Source: Microbacterium sp. AK009 (GTDB taxonomy: Bacteria > Actinomycetota > Actinomycetes > Actinomycetales > Microbacteriaceae). From it: a stretch of 64,000 bases of DNA. Location: contig NZ_JACCCG010000003.1 in NCBI RefSeq assembly GCF_013410955.1, forward strand, positions 62,001 to 126,000, given 5' to 3'. A program made the position numbers and the translations under genes. Position 1 is the first letter of the stretch. Each line of letters opens with the position of its first letter. The notes beneath the pieces were generated by a model. It saw only the letters and a program-made list of their open reading frames with translations, was not told where the DNA came from and searched no databases. Shown piece after piece: positions 1 to 8,277 of the stretch.

Positions 1-72
1 CCAGCCCAGACCGGGACTCTCTGCGCCAAGGCTCTGGTGGACTTCCCTGACATATCGTTTAGGGTGCCGCTC

Positions 73-1551
73 ATGACGCATTTACTGCCTCGTGGGCGTC
101 ATTTCACGCTGTTGTGGACCATCCCGGATGCGGTGGGCGGACTCACGAGCGCTGCCCTGCACCGATCACGAGCATTCGCGGCGTACGGCGGCGCGGATGT
201 CGACATCCTCACCTTCGACAACCGGGTGGACTATCCCGCTGTCACCGCCCAGCTTCGCGAGCGCGGGGAACTATGTGAGGGCATGCGGATCGTCAATCTG
301 TGGGATTGGTTGCGGGAGCATGAGGTTGCCAGGGCCTCTCATCCGAAGGACAGCTCCGACCGACCGTTCACCCCGTTGAGAACTGGTGAGGAGGATGCGG
401 CGCACCGTTCGGTGTACCGAGGGGGAGCTTTGCTTCGGCGCGAGCGCCTCGCCGTGGACGGTCGGACCGTGCTGCAGACCGACTACTTCCGTCAGGACGG
501 CTCGCTCCTCGCGTCCGATCGAGAGGATGCTGACGTCCTCGGCACCCGCGGCGGCCGGAGCATCGTGGTGTGCGATCGCGGGGGGTATCCTGCGCGGTCG
601 TGGGGCACGAGTTGGGCGTTGTATCGGTGGTGGTTGGATCAGCTGACCGCGGGCGCCCAGGAGAGCTATCTGATCGCGGACAGCAAGCCCGTCTCTCGTT
701 TCTTGCGCACGTACCGCCGGCCGGGCAGGGTCACAGTCACGGTTGTTCATGGCTCCCATCTGGTGAGGAACATTGGCCCATGGGGACCGTTGCGTCCGCA
801 ACGCGCCGAGGTGCTCCGCCACCTCAGCGACTACGACGCCGTGATCTTCCTCACCGACCGGCAGCGACGCGATGTCCAGCTCCGTTTCGGCCGACACCCG
901 AACTCTGCGGTCATCCCGAACAGTCGACGACTTCCGGTTCAACCCGTCCAGGAGCGTCCGCCCGGTGCGGGCGCGCTGCTGTGCGCGCTGTTGAGGCTGA
1001 AGCGTCCCGAGCACGCGGTGCGCGCGGTGACCCATGCCCAGCGGGTCGAACCAGAGGTGAGCTTGAACATCTTCGGCGACGGATCCCAGCGAGCGAGCAT
1101 CGAACGCCTGATCGCCGCCGCAAGAGCAGAAGAGGTCGTACACGTGTGGGGGTGGCGGGATGACGCGAGAGCGCGTCTGGCCCAGACATCCTTCCTCCTG
1201 ATGACCTCACGGTCCGAAGGGTTCGGGCTCGTGTTACTGGAGGCGATGGGTGCCGGGTGCATCCCTATCGCGTACGACATCCGGTACGGTCCCCGCGACC
1301 TGATCGACCACGGAGGCAACGGCTTCCTCGTCCGCAGCGGACACGTCAGAGGGCTCGCGCGCGCCATTATCACCCTGCAAAGGATGCCGAGGGAACAGGT
1401 GGCTGCGATGCGGGACGCGGCACGGCGAACAGCCGAGCAGTACACCGACGAGGCTGTCCTTGGACGGTGGGCGGGAGAGCTCACGGCCGCGCGAGAACGA
1501 AACCATGCGCGGCCCTGGGTGAGGAATGGCCGGAATTCCTCGGCTACGTGA
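73..1551 (+). CDS. GT4-type glycosyltransferase, TagE-like
   Basis: Retaining GT-B fold glycosyltransferase of 492 residues. It most resembles TagE-type poly(polyol-phosphate) glycosyltransferases, cytoplasmic enzymes that move a sugar from a nucleotide sugar onto teichoic acid; the acceptor here is inferred. The C-terminal half carries the nucleotide-sugar domain, with EGFGLVLLEAMGAG near residues 382-395 (the E-x7-E motif), preceded by LNIFGDG and followed by YGPRDLIDHGGNGFLV. An in-frame GTG lies at 37. The ATG at 73 is preferred because the truncated paralogue at 24673 starts at the matching alignment point and has a clear ribosome site there. Upstream DNA of the two copies shares GCTCTGGTGGACT. 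The next gene is convergent. Family is confident; substrate is not. Confidence 0.85.
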   Translation: MTHLLPRGRHFTLLWTIPDAVGGLTSAALHRSRAFAAYGGADVDILTFDNRVDYPAVTAQLRERGELCEGMRIVNLWDWLREHEVARASHPKDSSDRPFTPLRTGEEDAAHRSVYRGGALLRRERLAVDGRTVLQTDYFRQDGSLLASDREDADVLGTRGGRSIVVCDRGGYPARSWGTSWALYRWWLDQLTAGAQESYLIADSKPVSRFLRTYRRPGRVTVTVVHGSHLVRNIGPWGPLRPQRAEVLRHLSDYDAVIFLTDRQRRDVQLRFGRHPNSAVIPNSRRLPVQPVQERPPGAGALLCALLRLKRPEHAVRAVTHAQRVEPEVSLNIFGDGSQRASIERLIAAARAEEVVHVWGWRDDARARLAQTSFLLMTSRSEGFGLVLLEAMGAGCIPIAYDIRYGPRDLIDHGGNGFLVRSGHVRGLARAIITLQRMPREQVAAMRDAARRTAEQYTDEAVLGRWAGELTAARERNHARPWVRNGRNSSAT

Positions 1552-1655
1552 TCGGGTTCGGCTTCCTCGGCGGCAGCTGGCTGACCCATGCACGGATGAC
1601 GCGTGTCATGAAGCAGGCGGACGGACTGCGGGCTGTCCGAAGCGGAACTGCCGTT

Positions 1656-1904
1656 TCAGCCCCCGTCGGCGCGGAGCTTGCAGACGCAGGCTCGGGAAAG
1701 AGGAGGACAGATCACGTACCGATTCCGCCGGCCGAGCTTCTCCTTGGCGATGTAGCGGCCTTCGATGAGGTCGCCCAGGATGGAGATCACGGTCCTCTGC
1801 GAAAGGCCCGTCGTGCGGGAGAGTTCCGCGATCGTCGCCTCGGTGTTGTCGGCGACGGCGAGCAGCACCCGACCATGGGCGGTGAGGAAGTCCCAGCGGG
1901 TCAT
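1656..1904 (-). CDS. small winged-helix DNA-binding protein
   Basis: Protein of 82 residues made almost entirely of one helix-turn-helix domain. The segment TIAELSRTTGLSQRTVISILGD (about residues 24-45) reads as a helix-turn-helix of the MarR/ArsR-like winged-helix class, followed by a short wing (KLGRRNRYVI) and a cysteine-containing tail (CPPLSRACVCKL). It is probably a transcriptional regulator, but no target is evident. No strong Shine-Dalgarno sequence precedes the ATG. It lies 18 bp downstream of the membrane protein at 1923-2378 on the same strand, so the two may be cotranscribed. The CxC near the C-terminus could bind a metal, which is speculative. Confidence 0.6.
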   Translation of the reverse strand: MTRWDFLTAHGRVLLAVADNTEATIAELSRTTGLSQRTVISILGDLIEGRYIAKEKLGRRNRYVICPPLSRACVCKLRADGG

Positions 1905-1922
1905 GGCGATGCGGTCCCGATC

Positions 1923-2378
1923 CTATGTGCGGTCCGGGCACGGCCCCGGACTGAGGATCGCTCGCCCTCCCCAGGAGTCCACATGAACCGCCATCTGCTC
2001 CTGCGTGCTCTGCACGACGATGCGGTCGGTCCAGAACGGGCCCCGGTCGAGAGTCAGGCAGCTGCGCGGCGGCACCACCACCTCGTTCGTCGTTCCGATG
2101 AGGATGTCCCGGGCGCCCGGCTCGATGTCGTAGTCGACGGTGCCGAGTTCCCTGACGTCGTAGGCGGTGACGGTGATGGGCATCTCGCCGACGTTGCGCA
2201 ACCCGCCGCATCCGAAGCCGTTCGCGCAACGAGACTGCCCTGCGCTGACGACGGCGCCGAGGATGACGGCTATCACGGCGATGGCGGGCAACAGGATCAG
2301 GACTGCGCGCCATCCTTTGTGGACGGACGCGTGCCCTGTCACCTCTCGCTTGCTCTGAGGGATGCCGGTGGCGTGCAT
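1923..2378 (-). CDS. single-pass membrane or exported protein, unknown function
   Basis: Protein of 151 residues that I do not recognise. It has a short cytoplasmic N-terminus, one hydrophobic segment at about residues 24-46, and an outside domain of roughly 100 residues. That domain has four cysteines (51, 57, 107, 147) that could form two disulfides, and it looks beta-rich. The start is supported by GGAGG six bases upstream of the ATG; the open frame continues further upstream, but only across repeat DNA. It precedes the small HTH gene at 1656 on the same strand, so a membrane-protein/regulator pair is possible. Nothing in the sequence shows an enzymatic role. Confidence 0.6.
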   Translation of the reverse strand: MHATGIPQSKREVTGHASVHKGWRAVLILLPAIAVIAVILGAVVSAGQSRCANGFGCGGLRNVGEMPITVTAYDVRELGTVDYDIEPGARDILIGTTNEVVVPPRSCLTLDRGPFWTDRIVVQSTQEQMAVHVDSWGGRAILSPGPCPDRT

Positions 2379-2446
2379 CAGAACCTCCAGGCTCTCGTGG
2401 AGACCTGAGGTCTCGTCCGGCCTTGCCCTTGCGGAAGGCTCGAGCA

Positions 2447-2723
2447 CCGGGCTTCGATGGCGAAGCCGCCATGACGATGCGCGACTCGGGACTACTCCCC
2501 TCGGCAAGATTCCACCAGACCGTGCCTGTTCTCGCCCGCTCATCCAGCAGAAACTCGGTGTTTCCTGGGCGAAATTCCATGCCCGCGGTCGCTCCTTCAA
2601 GTATGCCGAGAGCCCACTGCTGCCCTTCGACACCTGAACGACGCTTCTGCTATCCTCCGATTCGAGGAGGGGAGTAGTCCCCAGCCCACGCGTCGTCACT
2701 GCGGCTTCGCCACCGAAGCCCGG
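2447..2723. repeat. inverted-repeat element, MITE- or REPIN-like
   Basis: Two arms of about 56 bp (2447-2502 and 2667-2723) are inverted copies of each other with roughly 80 percent identity and one small gap, enclosing about 164 bp. Each arm contains two nested hairpins: GGCTTCG-CCAY-CGAAGCC, and GGGGA-GTAG-TCCCC or its shorter form. The interior has no recognised gene. The architecture is that of a miniature mobile element or paired REP palindromes. It sits upstream of the V-type ATPase operon, so the hairpins might be transcribed. No target-site duplication could be fixed by eye. Confidence 0.6.
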
Positions 2724-2976
2724 CGCGGGGAGAGCGGTCGCTGACCGATCTGGACCAGACCTCCGGTTGCCATACGAGACAACTGGAGGCGTCGTGCCCA
2801 TCCCCCCACCCCTCGGCTCACGTGCCCCCGCACCGCCGTCGATCGCGATCAGCCGGGTCCGGCGACGCGATGCCCGTCCGTGACACCGCGCTGCAGGGTC
2901 GGCCCATGCACGCACAGCGCGCCCAGACCGCCCGCCGCCGCGGCATGGTTCCGGCTTCGCAAAGAACGGGGACGAC
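2724..2976. other. intergenic region before the V-type ATPase operon
   Basis: About 250 bp between the inverted-repeat element and the first ATPase gene. I see no gene, tRNA or clear sigma-70-like promoter here. It must contain, or lie downstream of, the operon promoter. The 68 bp before the repeat (2379-2446) are likewise empty apart from the ribosome site of the gene at 1923-2378. Confidence 0.4.
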
Positions 2977-3636
2977 GTGGAACGGGTGAGCGCCACACGA
3001 AGCGAGCTTCTCGCACGGCGGGGTCAGGTGACCCTCGCCGTCAACGGGCGCGCGCTCCTGGCAGAGAAACGCACCGCCCTGATGCGAGAGTTCACCCGCC
3101 TCACTCAGTCAGTCGTGAGTGGGATGCAGGGACTCGAGGAGCGAGCGCGAACGGCACGAGCGTCGCTGGCCGAAGCGACCGCGCTCGACGGGCCGGAGAC
3201 CGTCGGATCAGCGGCGATGGCCGCGACCGGTGAGATCTCGGTCGGGCTCCGAAGCCGCAACGTCGCCGGCGTCGCCATCATCGAGCTCGAGCACGATCCC
3301 GTCGCCCGTCGGCGAAACGATCGCGGATACAGCCCGACGGCCACGACCCCGAGAGTCGACGCCGCTGCCGAGGCATTCGAGTCGCTCATCGAGTCGCTGC
3401 TCGACATCGTCGCGCTCGAGCTGTCGCTGCGGCGCCTCGCTGAGGAGATCACCCGAACCACCCGCCGCGTCAATGCGCTGGAGCACGTAGTGATCCCCCG
3501 ACTGGAAGAGGAGCGGAACTACATCGCCATGGTGCTGAACGAACGTGAGCTCGAGAACAGGACCCGCCTGATGCGCGCCAAGAACCGTGTCGACCAGCGG
3601 GCAGCCGACGAGAACAGGGAAGGGGGAGGGCGATGA
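2977..3636 (+). CDS. atpD: V/A-type ATPase subunit D
   Basis: Central rotor stalk subunit D of a V/A-type ATPase (219 residues, normal for the family). It forms the long coiled-coil axle that turns inside the A3B3 head. The N-terminus shows the family pattern TRSELLARRGQVTLAVNGRALLAEKR, and the C-terminal helix shows RRVNALEHVVIPRLEEERNYI, both diagnostic. The GTG at 2977 is chosen because GGGGA lies a few bases upstream; a GTG at 2986 is an alternative. The gene is first in the operon, whereas D is usually last or late in V/A operons. Its stop overlaps the next gene in an ATGA arrangement, implying translational coupling. Confidence 0.95.
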   Translation: MERVSATRSELLARRGQVTLAVNGRALLAEKRTALMREFTRLTQSVVSGMQGLEERARTARASLAEATALDGPETVGSAAMAATGEISVGLRSRNVAGVAIIELEHDPVARRRNDRGYSPTATTPRVDAAAEAFESLIESLLDIVALELSLRRLAEEITRTTRRVNALEHVVIPRLEEERNYIAMVLNERELENRTRLMRAKNRVDQRAADENREGGGR

Positions 3637-3974
3637 ACTCCGGTGCGACCCGGCCAGAGATCCTCGACGCGGTGCGAGATCTCGAGCAGCGACTGGACGG
3701 CCGGCGCTCCGTCGAGGAGGAGGTTGCCGCGGCGCTGACCCGAGCGCGAGCTGACGCGGCCGGCGTCGTCGCGGAGGCGAAGGCCGAGGCAGAGATCGCT
3801 GCAGCCCAGCTGCGTCGCGACATCGACCTCGCGGCGGATCGCGAAGCCGAACGGGTGCTCGCCGACGCGCGAGCCCAGGCCAAACGTCTCGCCGCTCACG
3901 CGGAGGCCGACCGCGAGGCAGCGGTCGAGGCGGTCCTGCGCCTGCTCACCCCTCCGCCGAGGGGCGCCGTCTGA
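3633..3974 (+). CDS. V/A-type ATPase subunit G/H, peripheral stalk
   Basis: Small coiled-coil protein (113 residues) rich in Ala, Glu and Arg, with heptad-like spacing across residues 10-105 (EVAAALTRARADAAGVVAEA). Size, composition and position fit the G/H subunit that pairs with subunit E in the peripheral stalk holding the head against rotation. It overlaps atpD by four bases and the subunit I gene by one base (TGATG). The sequence is low in complexity, so assignment rests mainly on operon position and coiled-coil character. Confidence 0.8.
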   Translation: MNSGATRPEILDAVRDLEQRLDGRRSVEEEVAAALTRARADAAGVVAEAKAEAEIAAAQLRRDIDLAADREAERVLADARAQAKRLAAHAEADREAAVEAVLRLLTPPPRGAV

Positions 3975-5947
3975 TGGCCGTCGAACGGATGGCGAAGATC
4001 TGTCTCATCGGTCCCCGAAGCGAGCTCGACGAGACGCTGGAGCAGCTGCACCGGGTCGAACTCGTGCACCTCGCCGACGCCCACCGGGAGTCGTACGACC
4101 TCTCCTCCACACCGGCCGACACGAACCGCGCCACTCGCGCCGACGAACTGCGCTTCCTCGCCACCGAGCTCGTCGCGCTGCTCGAGCTCGCCGGAATCCG
4201 TGTCGCCGATTCCGATGATCGGGTCGACGTCGTGCCGGGCGCGGCCGACGTGGCGCAGATCCGCCGCGACATCGAAGACGTCGCCCCACGGGTCGAAGCG
4301 CTCACCGCGCATCGAGACAGGCTCGAAGACGAGCGCGTCATCCTGCCCCGCTACATCGCGCCCCTTCGTCAGCTCCTTCCCCTCATCCCCGACATCGCCG
4401 ATCTCACCGAGGACGAGCTGCGCAGGCTCCGCCTCGACACGGTCGCTCTCGTCCTCAACACCGATGACGAATCGGTCGTCGCGCTCCTCCGCGAGGAACT
4501 CGCGGGGCACCTCGACGATCGCTTCGAGCTCGTGCACACGCGGATGGACGACGGCGTCATCGGCTGCGTGCTGGTCTTCCCGCATAAGGAGACCCGAGCC
4601 GTCCACGAACTCCTCGGCAAGGAGCACGTGCGGCACGTCGCGGTCCCCAAGGACTACGAGCGGTTCTCCCTCACCGTCACCGTCGCCCGGATGCAGGAGC
4701 GCCTTGCGGCGATCCCCGGTGAGATCGCGGCCGTCGACGCCGAGCTGACCGCCCTCCTGGCGCCTCGGACCGGGCGCTGGCTCGACGAGCTGGCGAGCCT
4801 TCGCGCCGAGCTGGAGCAGACGGATGCCGCGGGGTTGACCGGATCGACCGAACGCACCTTCGTCCTCGTCGGCTGGGTGCCCCGCCGCGACCTCCCCGCT
4901 CTGGAAGCCGCTCTCGCGACCTCGCTCCACCCCTCGATCGTCATCGAGGAAATGCCGGTGGACCGCCACGACCCGTCCGCTCCGGTGCTGCTGCGCAACC
5001 AACGACCGGCGCGACCGTTCGAGTTCCTGGTCAAGCTCATGGATCTCCCCCGGCCCGGAACACTCGATCCGACCGGACTGATGACGCTCTTCCTGCCGAT
5101 CCTCTTCGGCGCGATGGTCGGCGACGTGATCTACGGCGCTTTGCTGCTCGTCATCGCCATCGTCATGAAGCGCCGGATCACCTCTCCCGGGCCGCTGCGG
5201 GATCTCGCCTCGGTGCTCTTCGTCGGGTCGATCTGGTCGATCGTGTTCGGCGTGCTGTTCGGTGAGGCGCTCGGCGACCTCGGCAAGAACGTCCTCGGCT
5301 TCGACTGGGCGCTGTGGTTCTACCGGCCCGACGGACTCGTGCCGCTCCTGGTGTTCGCGATCGCGCTCGGCGCCACCCACATCGTGCTCGGTCTCGCCCT
5401 CGGGATCTGGCAGGGCTGGCGCGAGCGGCACCGCGGGGAGGTGCTCGAGCGCACCGGTACCCTGCTCGCGCTCGTCGGCGTCTTCGGCCTCGCCGCCCTG
5501 GCGGCGGGGATGCTGCCCGGTGGCACCATCACACCGGTGATCGCGCTCATCGTCGTCGGACTGGTCCTGGCGATGATCGCGCACGGCCGGATGGGCGTGC
5601 TGATGGCGCCGCTCGAACTGATCGGCGTGCTCAGCAACATCCTGTCGTACCTGCGGATCGCGGCCGTGGGACTCGCCTCGGCCTACCTGGCCATCGTCGC
5701 CAATCGTTTCGCCGAGCTCGGCCCGATCTGGTTCGGCATCATCGTCGCAGCCTTCTTCCACGCCCTGAATCTCGCGCTCGCCGGGTTCAGCCCGATGATC
5801 CAGTCGATGCGACTTCACTACGTGGAGTTCTTCAGCAAGTTCTTCGCAGGAGGCGGTCACCCCTTCCGCGCCTTCGGGGCGCGCGCCGACCGGCGCGACC
5901 GCCCCGTCCCAGACCAGCAACGCACCGATGGTGCCCTGGCGCCGTGA
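3974..5947 (+). CDS. V/A-type ATPase subunit I (a-subunit, membrane stator)
   Basis: Membrane stator subunit of 657 residues, the usual length. The first ~350 residues form the cytoplasmic arm that contacts the peripheral stalks. The second half is membrane-embedded with about seven or eight helices, beginning at LMTLFLPILFGAMVGDVIYG. The essential stator arginine that faces the rotor ring is visible as Arg561 in LSYLRIAAVGLA. The family ending LHYVEFFSKFFAGGGHPFRAFG is present, followed by about 25 extra Arg/Asp-rich residues. The gene follows the G/H gene with a one-base overlap and precedes the proteolipid gene. Confidence 0.95.
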   Translation: MAVERMAKICLIGPRSELDETLEQLHRVELVHLADAHRESYDLSSTPADTNRATRADELRFLATELVALLELAGIRVADSDDRVDVVPGAADVAQIRRDIEDVAPRVEALTAHRDRLEDERVILPRYIAPLRQLLPLIPDIADLTEDELRRLRLDTVALVLNTDDESVVALLREELAGHLDDRFELVHTRMDDGVIGCVLVFPHKETRAVHELLGKEHVRHVAVPKDYERFSLTVTVARMQERLAAIPGEIAAVDAELTALLAPRTGRWLDELASLRAELEQTDAAGLTGSTERTFVLVGWVPRRDLPALEAALATSLHPSIVIEEMPVDRHDPSAPVLLRNQRPARPFEFLVKLMDLPRPGTLDPTGLMTLFLPILFGAMVGDVIYGALLLVIAIVMKRRITSPGPLRDLASVLFVGSIWSIVFGVLFGEALGDLGKNVLGFDWALWFYRPDGLVPLLVFAIALGATHIVLGLALGIWQGWRERHRGEVLERTGTLLALVGVFGLAALAAGMLPGGTITPVIALIVVGLVLAMIAHGRMGVLMAPLELIGVLSNILSYLRIAAVGLASAYLAIVANRFAELGPIWFGIIVAAFFHALNLALAGFSPMIQSMRLHYVEFFSKFFAGGGHPFRAFGARADRRDRPVPDQQRTDGALAP

Positions 5948-5993
5948 CCTCACGGCGAGTCGAACAGCCACCACCCACACGAAGGAGACAGAC

Positions 5994-6215
5994 ATGGAAA
6001 TCGGACTGATCGCCATCGGCGCCGCCCTCGCCATCGGGCTCGCGGCGATCGCGTCGGCAATCGCGCAGGCCCGCGTCGGCGCAGCGGCGATGGGTGCCAT
6101 CGCCGAGAAGCCCGAGCTCACCGGACGCGCGATCCTGCTCATGGCCATTCCCGAGACGCTGGTCGTGCTCGGCTTCGCGGTCGCCGCGATGATCATCCTT
6201 CTTCTCGGAGGCTGA
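5994..6215 (+). CDS. V/A-type ATPase subunit K (proteolipid ring)
   Basis: Rotor-ring proteolipid of 73 residues with two membrane helices (about 3-27 and 46-71) joined by the polar loop GAIAEKPELTGR. This is the short, two-helix archaeal/bacterial form, not the four-helix version. The ion carboxylate is Glu54 in AIPETLVVLGF. Gln25 in helix 1 and Thr55 beside the carboxylate occupy positions that often supply Na+ ligands in sodium-binding rings, so Na+ coupling is possible but unproven. The ATG at 5994 is chosen because GAAGGAG lies just upstream and the product matches family length exactly. Confidence 0.95.
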   Translation: MEIGLIAIGAALAIGLAAIASAIAQARVGAAAMGAIAEKPELTGRAILLMAIPETLVVLGFAVAAMIILLLGG

Positions 6216-6218
6216 GCC

Positions 6219-6830
6219 GTGCCGCTGCAGGACCTGCTGGAAGCCCTCGCCCGAGAGGCGGAAGACGAGCGTGCTCGCCTCCGCCGCTCGGGGGAGAAGG
6301 AACAGGAGCGCATCCTCGCCGAGGCCCGCGCCGAGGCCGACGCGCTCCGCCGATCGGTGCTCGATGCGGCCGAGACGCGCGCTCGCGCCGACGCCACGCG
6401 TCGTGTCGCGGTCGCCCGGCTCGAGGCCGCCCGGATCGAGCAGCAGGCGGCGGAGGCCGCGTTCGACGAGCTCGTCGAAGAGGTGCGTTCCCGGCTGCGG
6501 GCCATCGGCTCGCGCCCCGACTACCCGCAGGTCCTGTCGGCCCTCCTCGCGGAGGCGCTCGAGGCCGTGCCCGACGCCGAGGTGGTGCTCGTGAACCCGG
6601 CGGATGTCGCGACCATCGCCGCGGCCGCGGTGGTCGGCAACACCATGGCCGGCGTCACGGTGGCCGGCGACGAGGGTGTCGAGGGAGGAGTCGTGGCGAC
6701 GAGTTCGAAGGGCCGACGCGTCCGCAACACCATGTCCGGGCGCCTGGAGAGTGCGGACGCGGATCTGCGGCAGTGGTACCGCTCGCGGCTCGGGCCGGCC
6801 GCCGCAAGATCGGTGAGGAGCGCACCGTGA
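6219..6830 (+). CDS. V/A-type ATPase subunit E, peripheral stalk
   Basis: Peripheral-stalk subunit E of 203 residues. The N-terminal ~90 residues are a charged coiled coil (EDERARLRRSGEKEQERILA) expected to pair with the G/H subunit. The C-terminal ~110 residues form the globular head that binds the top of subunit B, containing VVLVNPADVATIAAAA and the family-like VAGDEGVEGGVVATSSKGRR. The GTG start lies three bases after the proteolipid stop. The end overlaps the subunit C gene by four bases (GTGA). Everything visible fits a normal, intact family member. Confidence 0.92.
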   Translation: MPLQDLLEALAREAEDERARLRRSGEKEQERILAEARAEADALRRSVLDAAETRARADATRRVAVARLEAARIEQQAAEAAFDELVEEVRSRLRAIGSRPDYPQVLSALLAEALEAVPDAEVVLVNPADVATIAAAAVVGNTMAGVTVAGDEGVEGGVVATSSKGRRVRNTMSGRLESADADLRQWYRSRLGPAAARSVRSAP

Positions 6831-7933
6831 GAACGACCGCAGCCGCCGCGCGGTCCGGGCGCACAGGGCGCCCCGACTTCGCCTACGGCAACACGCGCCT
6901 CCGGGCGCGGCGCCCCGATCTGCTCGATGCCGCCGCGTACGAGGCGATGATCGACCGAGACCTCGACGGTCTGCTCGGAGCCCTCAGCACCACGCCCTAC
7001 GCTGCCGACCTCGACCAGGCGGTCACCCGCTATCACGGAGCCCGTCGGGTCCACGAAGCGGTCCGGAGGCATCTGGGTCGCACCCTGGAGGAGATGCGCT
7101 CGTTCTACAGCGGGCGTGCTCGCCTGCTCGTCGACATCCTGCTGTCCCGATGGGACCTGCAGAACACCCTCGTCGTGATCCGCGCCGAATCGGTGCGCAC
7201 GAAGCCCGACGACGCGCTCGCGCACGTCGTCCCGCTCGGCGCCTTCAGCGACGCGGTCGCCCGGGAGGTCGCGCGGCAGCACGAGCTCTCGGGGGCGATT
7301 CAGCTCCTGGTGCGCTGGCAGCTCCCCGATCCCGAGACCGCCGCCGCGTTGCGGTCGGCCCTGGCGGTGTACGAGCGGGTCGGCGACCTCGCCGAGCTCG
7401 AGCAGCGCGTGACGGCGAGCTGGACCGCTCGAACCAGCGCGGAGCTGCTGCGGCTGGGGCGCGACGCTGCCGCACTCCTCTCCCACGTCCAGCGAGACAT
7501 CGATGAGCGAAACGTCACGGTCGCTCTGCGGCTGCGCACCGACGACGAACTCGACGAGGGCCTTGCCAGCCACTTCCTTCCGGGGGGCGTCATCGCGGCC
7601 GCGTCGCTCGAGGCCGCGGTCCGCGGCATGGAGAACGGGGCCGTCGCCGGCGCGCTGACGCGATTGAGGCCGGAGTGGGAGCGGGCTCTCAAGCGTTGGG
7701 CGGCGTCGGGCGACCTCGTGCAGCTGCAGTACGACCTCGACGTGGTGCGCGTGGAGGCCGCCACGAAGCACTTCGCCTTCGGTGATCCACTCGGCATCGG
7801 CATCCCGGTCGCCTACACCGTGGCGAAGGAGACCGAAGCGCGCAACATCCGGCTCATCGCCGAGGGCACCGCGCGCGGACTCGACCGCGACCGGGTGCGC
7901 AGCCGCCTGCTCCTCCCCGGGAGCCGGCGATGA
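6827..7933 (+). CDS. V/A-type ATPase subunit C (V0 d-type)
   Basis: Central-stalk socket subunit C of 368 residues, mostly helical, which caps the K ring and receives the rotor axle. Recognisable segments are FAYGNTRLRARRPDLLDAA near the N-terminus, LLSRWDLQNTLVVIRA in the middle and IGIPVAYTVAKETEARNIRLI near the C-terminus, the last being a family hallmark. The GTG at 6827 overlaps the stop of the E gene and is preceded by GAGGAG with good spacing; upstream in-frame codons belong to the E gene. The end overlaps the F gene through ATGA. Confidence 0.93.
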   Translation: MRTTAAAARSGRTGRPDFAYGNTRLRARRPDLLDAAAYEAMIDRDLDGLLGALSTTPYAADLDQAVTRYHGARRVHEAVRRHLGRTLEEMRSFYSGRARLLVDILLSRWDLQNTLVVIRAESVRTKPDDALAHVVPLGAFSDAVAREVARQHELSGAIQLLVRWQLPDPETAAALRSALAVYERVGDLAELEQRVTASWTARTSAELLRLGRDAAALLSHVQRDIDERNVTVALRLRTDDELDEGLASHFLPGGVIAAASLEAAVRGMENGAVAGALTRLRPEWERALKRWAASGDLVQLQYDLDVVRVEAATKHFAFGDPLGIGIPVAYTVAKETEARNIRLIAEGTARGLDRDRVRSRLLLPGSRR

Positions 7934-8277
7934 GCCGCCTCATCGTGCTGACGACGCCCGACATCGCGCCGGGGTACGAGTTGGCCGGGGCGATGGTGTT
8001 CCCGGTGTCCGATGCGGCCGAGGCATGGGAGCGCCTCGTCGCACTCGTCGATGAAGAACAGGAACGCGGGGTCATCGCGGTGCACGAGCCGTTCCACGCC
8101 GGCCTGTCGCCGTCGCAGCGACGTCGGTTCGACGAGTCGACAGAACCCCTGGTCGTCCCGCTGCCCTCGGGTGAACCCGGCGGCGGCGATGAGGGACGCC
8201 GCGATCGCCTCATGCAGCTGCTGTGGCAGGCGGTCGGCTACGAGATCACATTCGACGCGGAAGGGACGACATCATGA
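7930..8277 (+). CDS. V/A-type ATPase subunit F
   Basis: Small regulatory rotor subunit F (115 residues) that binds the D axle. The N-terminus [20 protein letters not shown] matches the family pattern of a Rossmann-like alpha/beta fold, followed by [11 protein letters not shown] at the expected position. The C-terminal part ([19 protein letters not shown]) would be the mobile helix that touches the head. It overlaps both neighbours by ATGA, in the common C-F-A order. Confidence 0.92.
   Translation: MSRLIVLTTPDIAPGYELAGAMVFPVSDAAEAWERLVALVDEEQERGVIAVHEPFHAGLSPSQRRRFDESTEPLVVPLPSGEPGGGDEGRRDRLMQLLWQAVGYEITFDAEGTTS

Noticed and set aside
271..1143. Minus-strand open frame inside the first glycosyltransferase
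   Set aside because: No domain or ribosome site; the sense strand has clear GT4 motifs.
3896..6505. An 869-codon open frame antisense to subunits I, K and E
   Set aside because: Very GC-rich DNA leaves long open antisense frames; its product is Ser/Arg/Glu/His-biased with no family pattern, while the sense strand encodes well-matched ATPase subunits.
8223..8273. Extended N-terminus for ATPase subunit A
   Set aside because: The upstream codons re-read the F gene in another frame; the ATG at 8274 gives the family N-terminus and an ATGA overlap.
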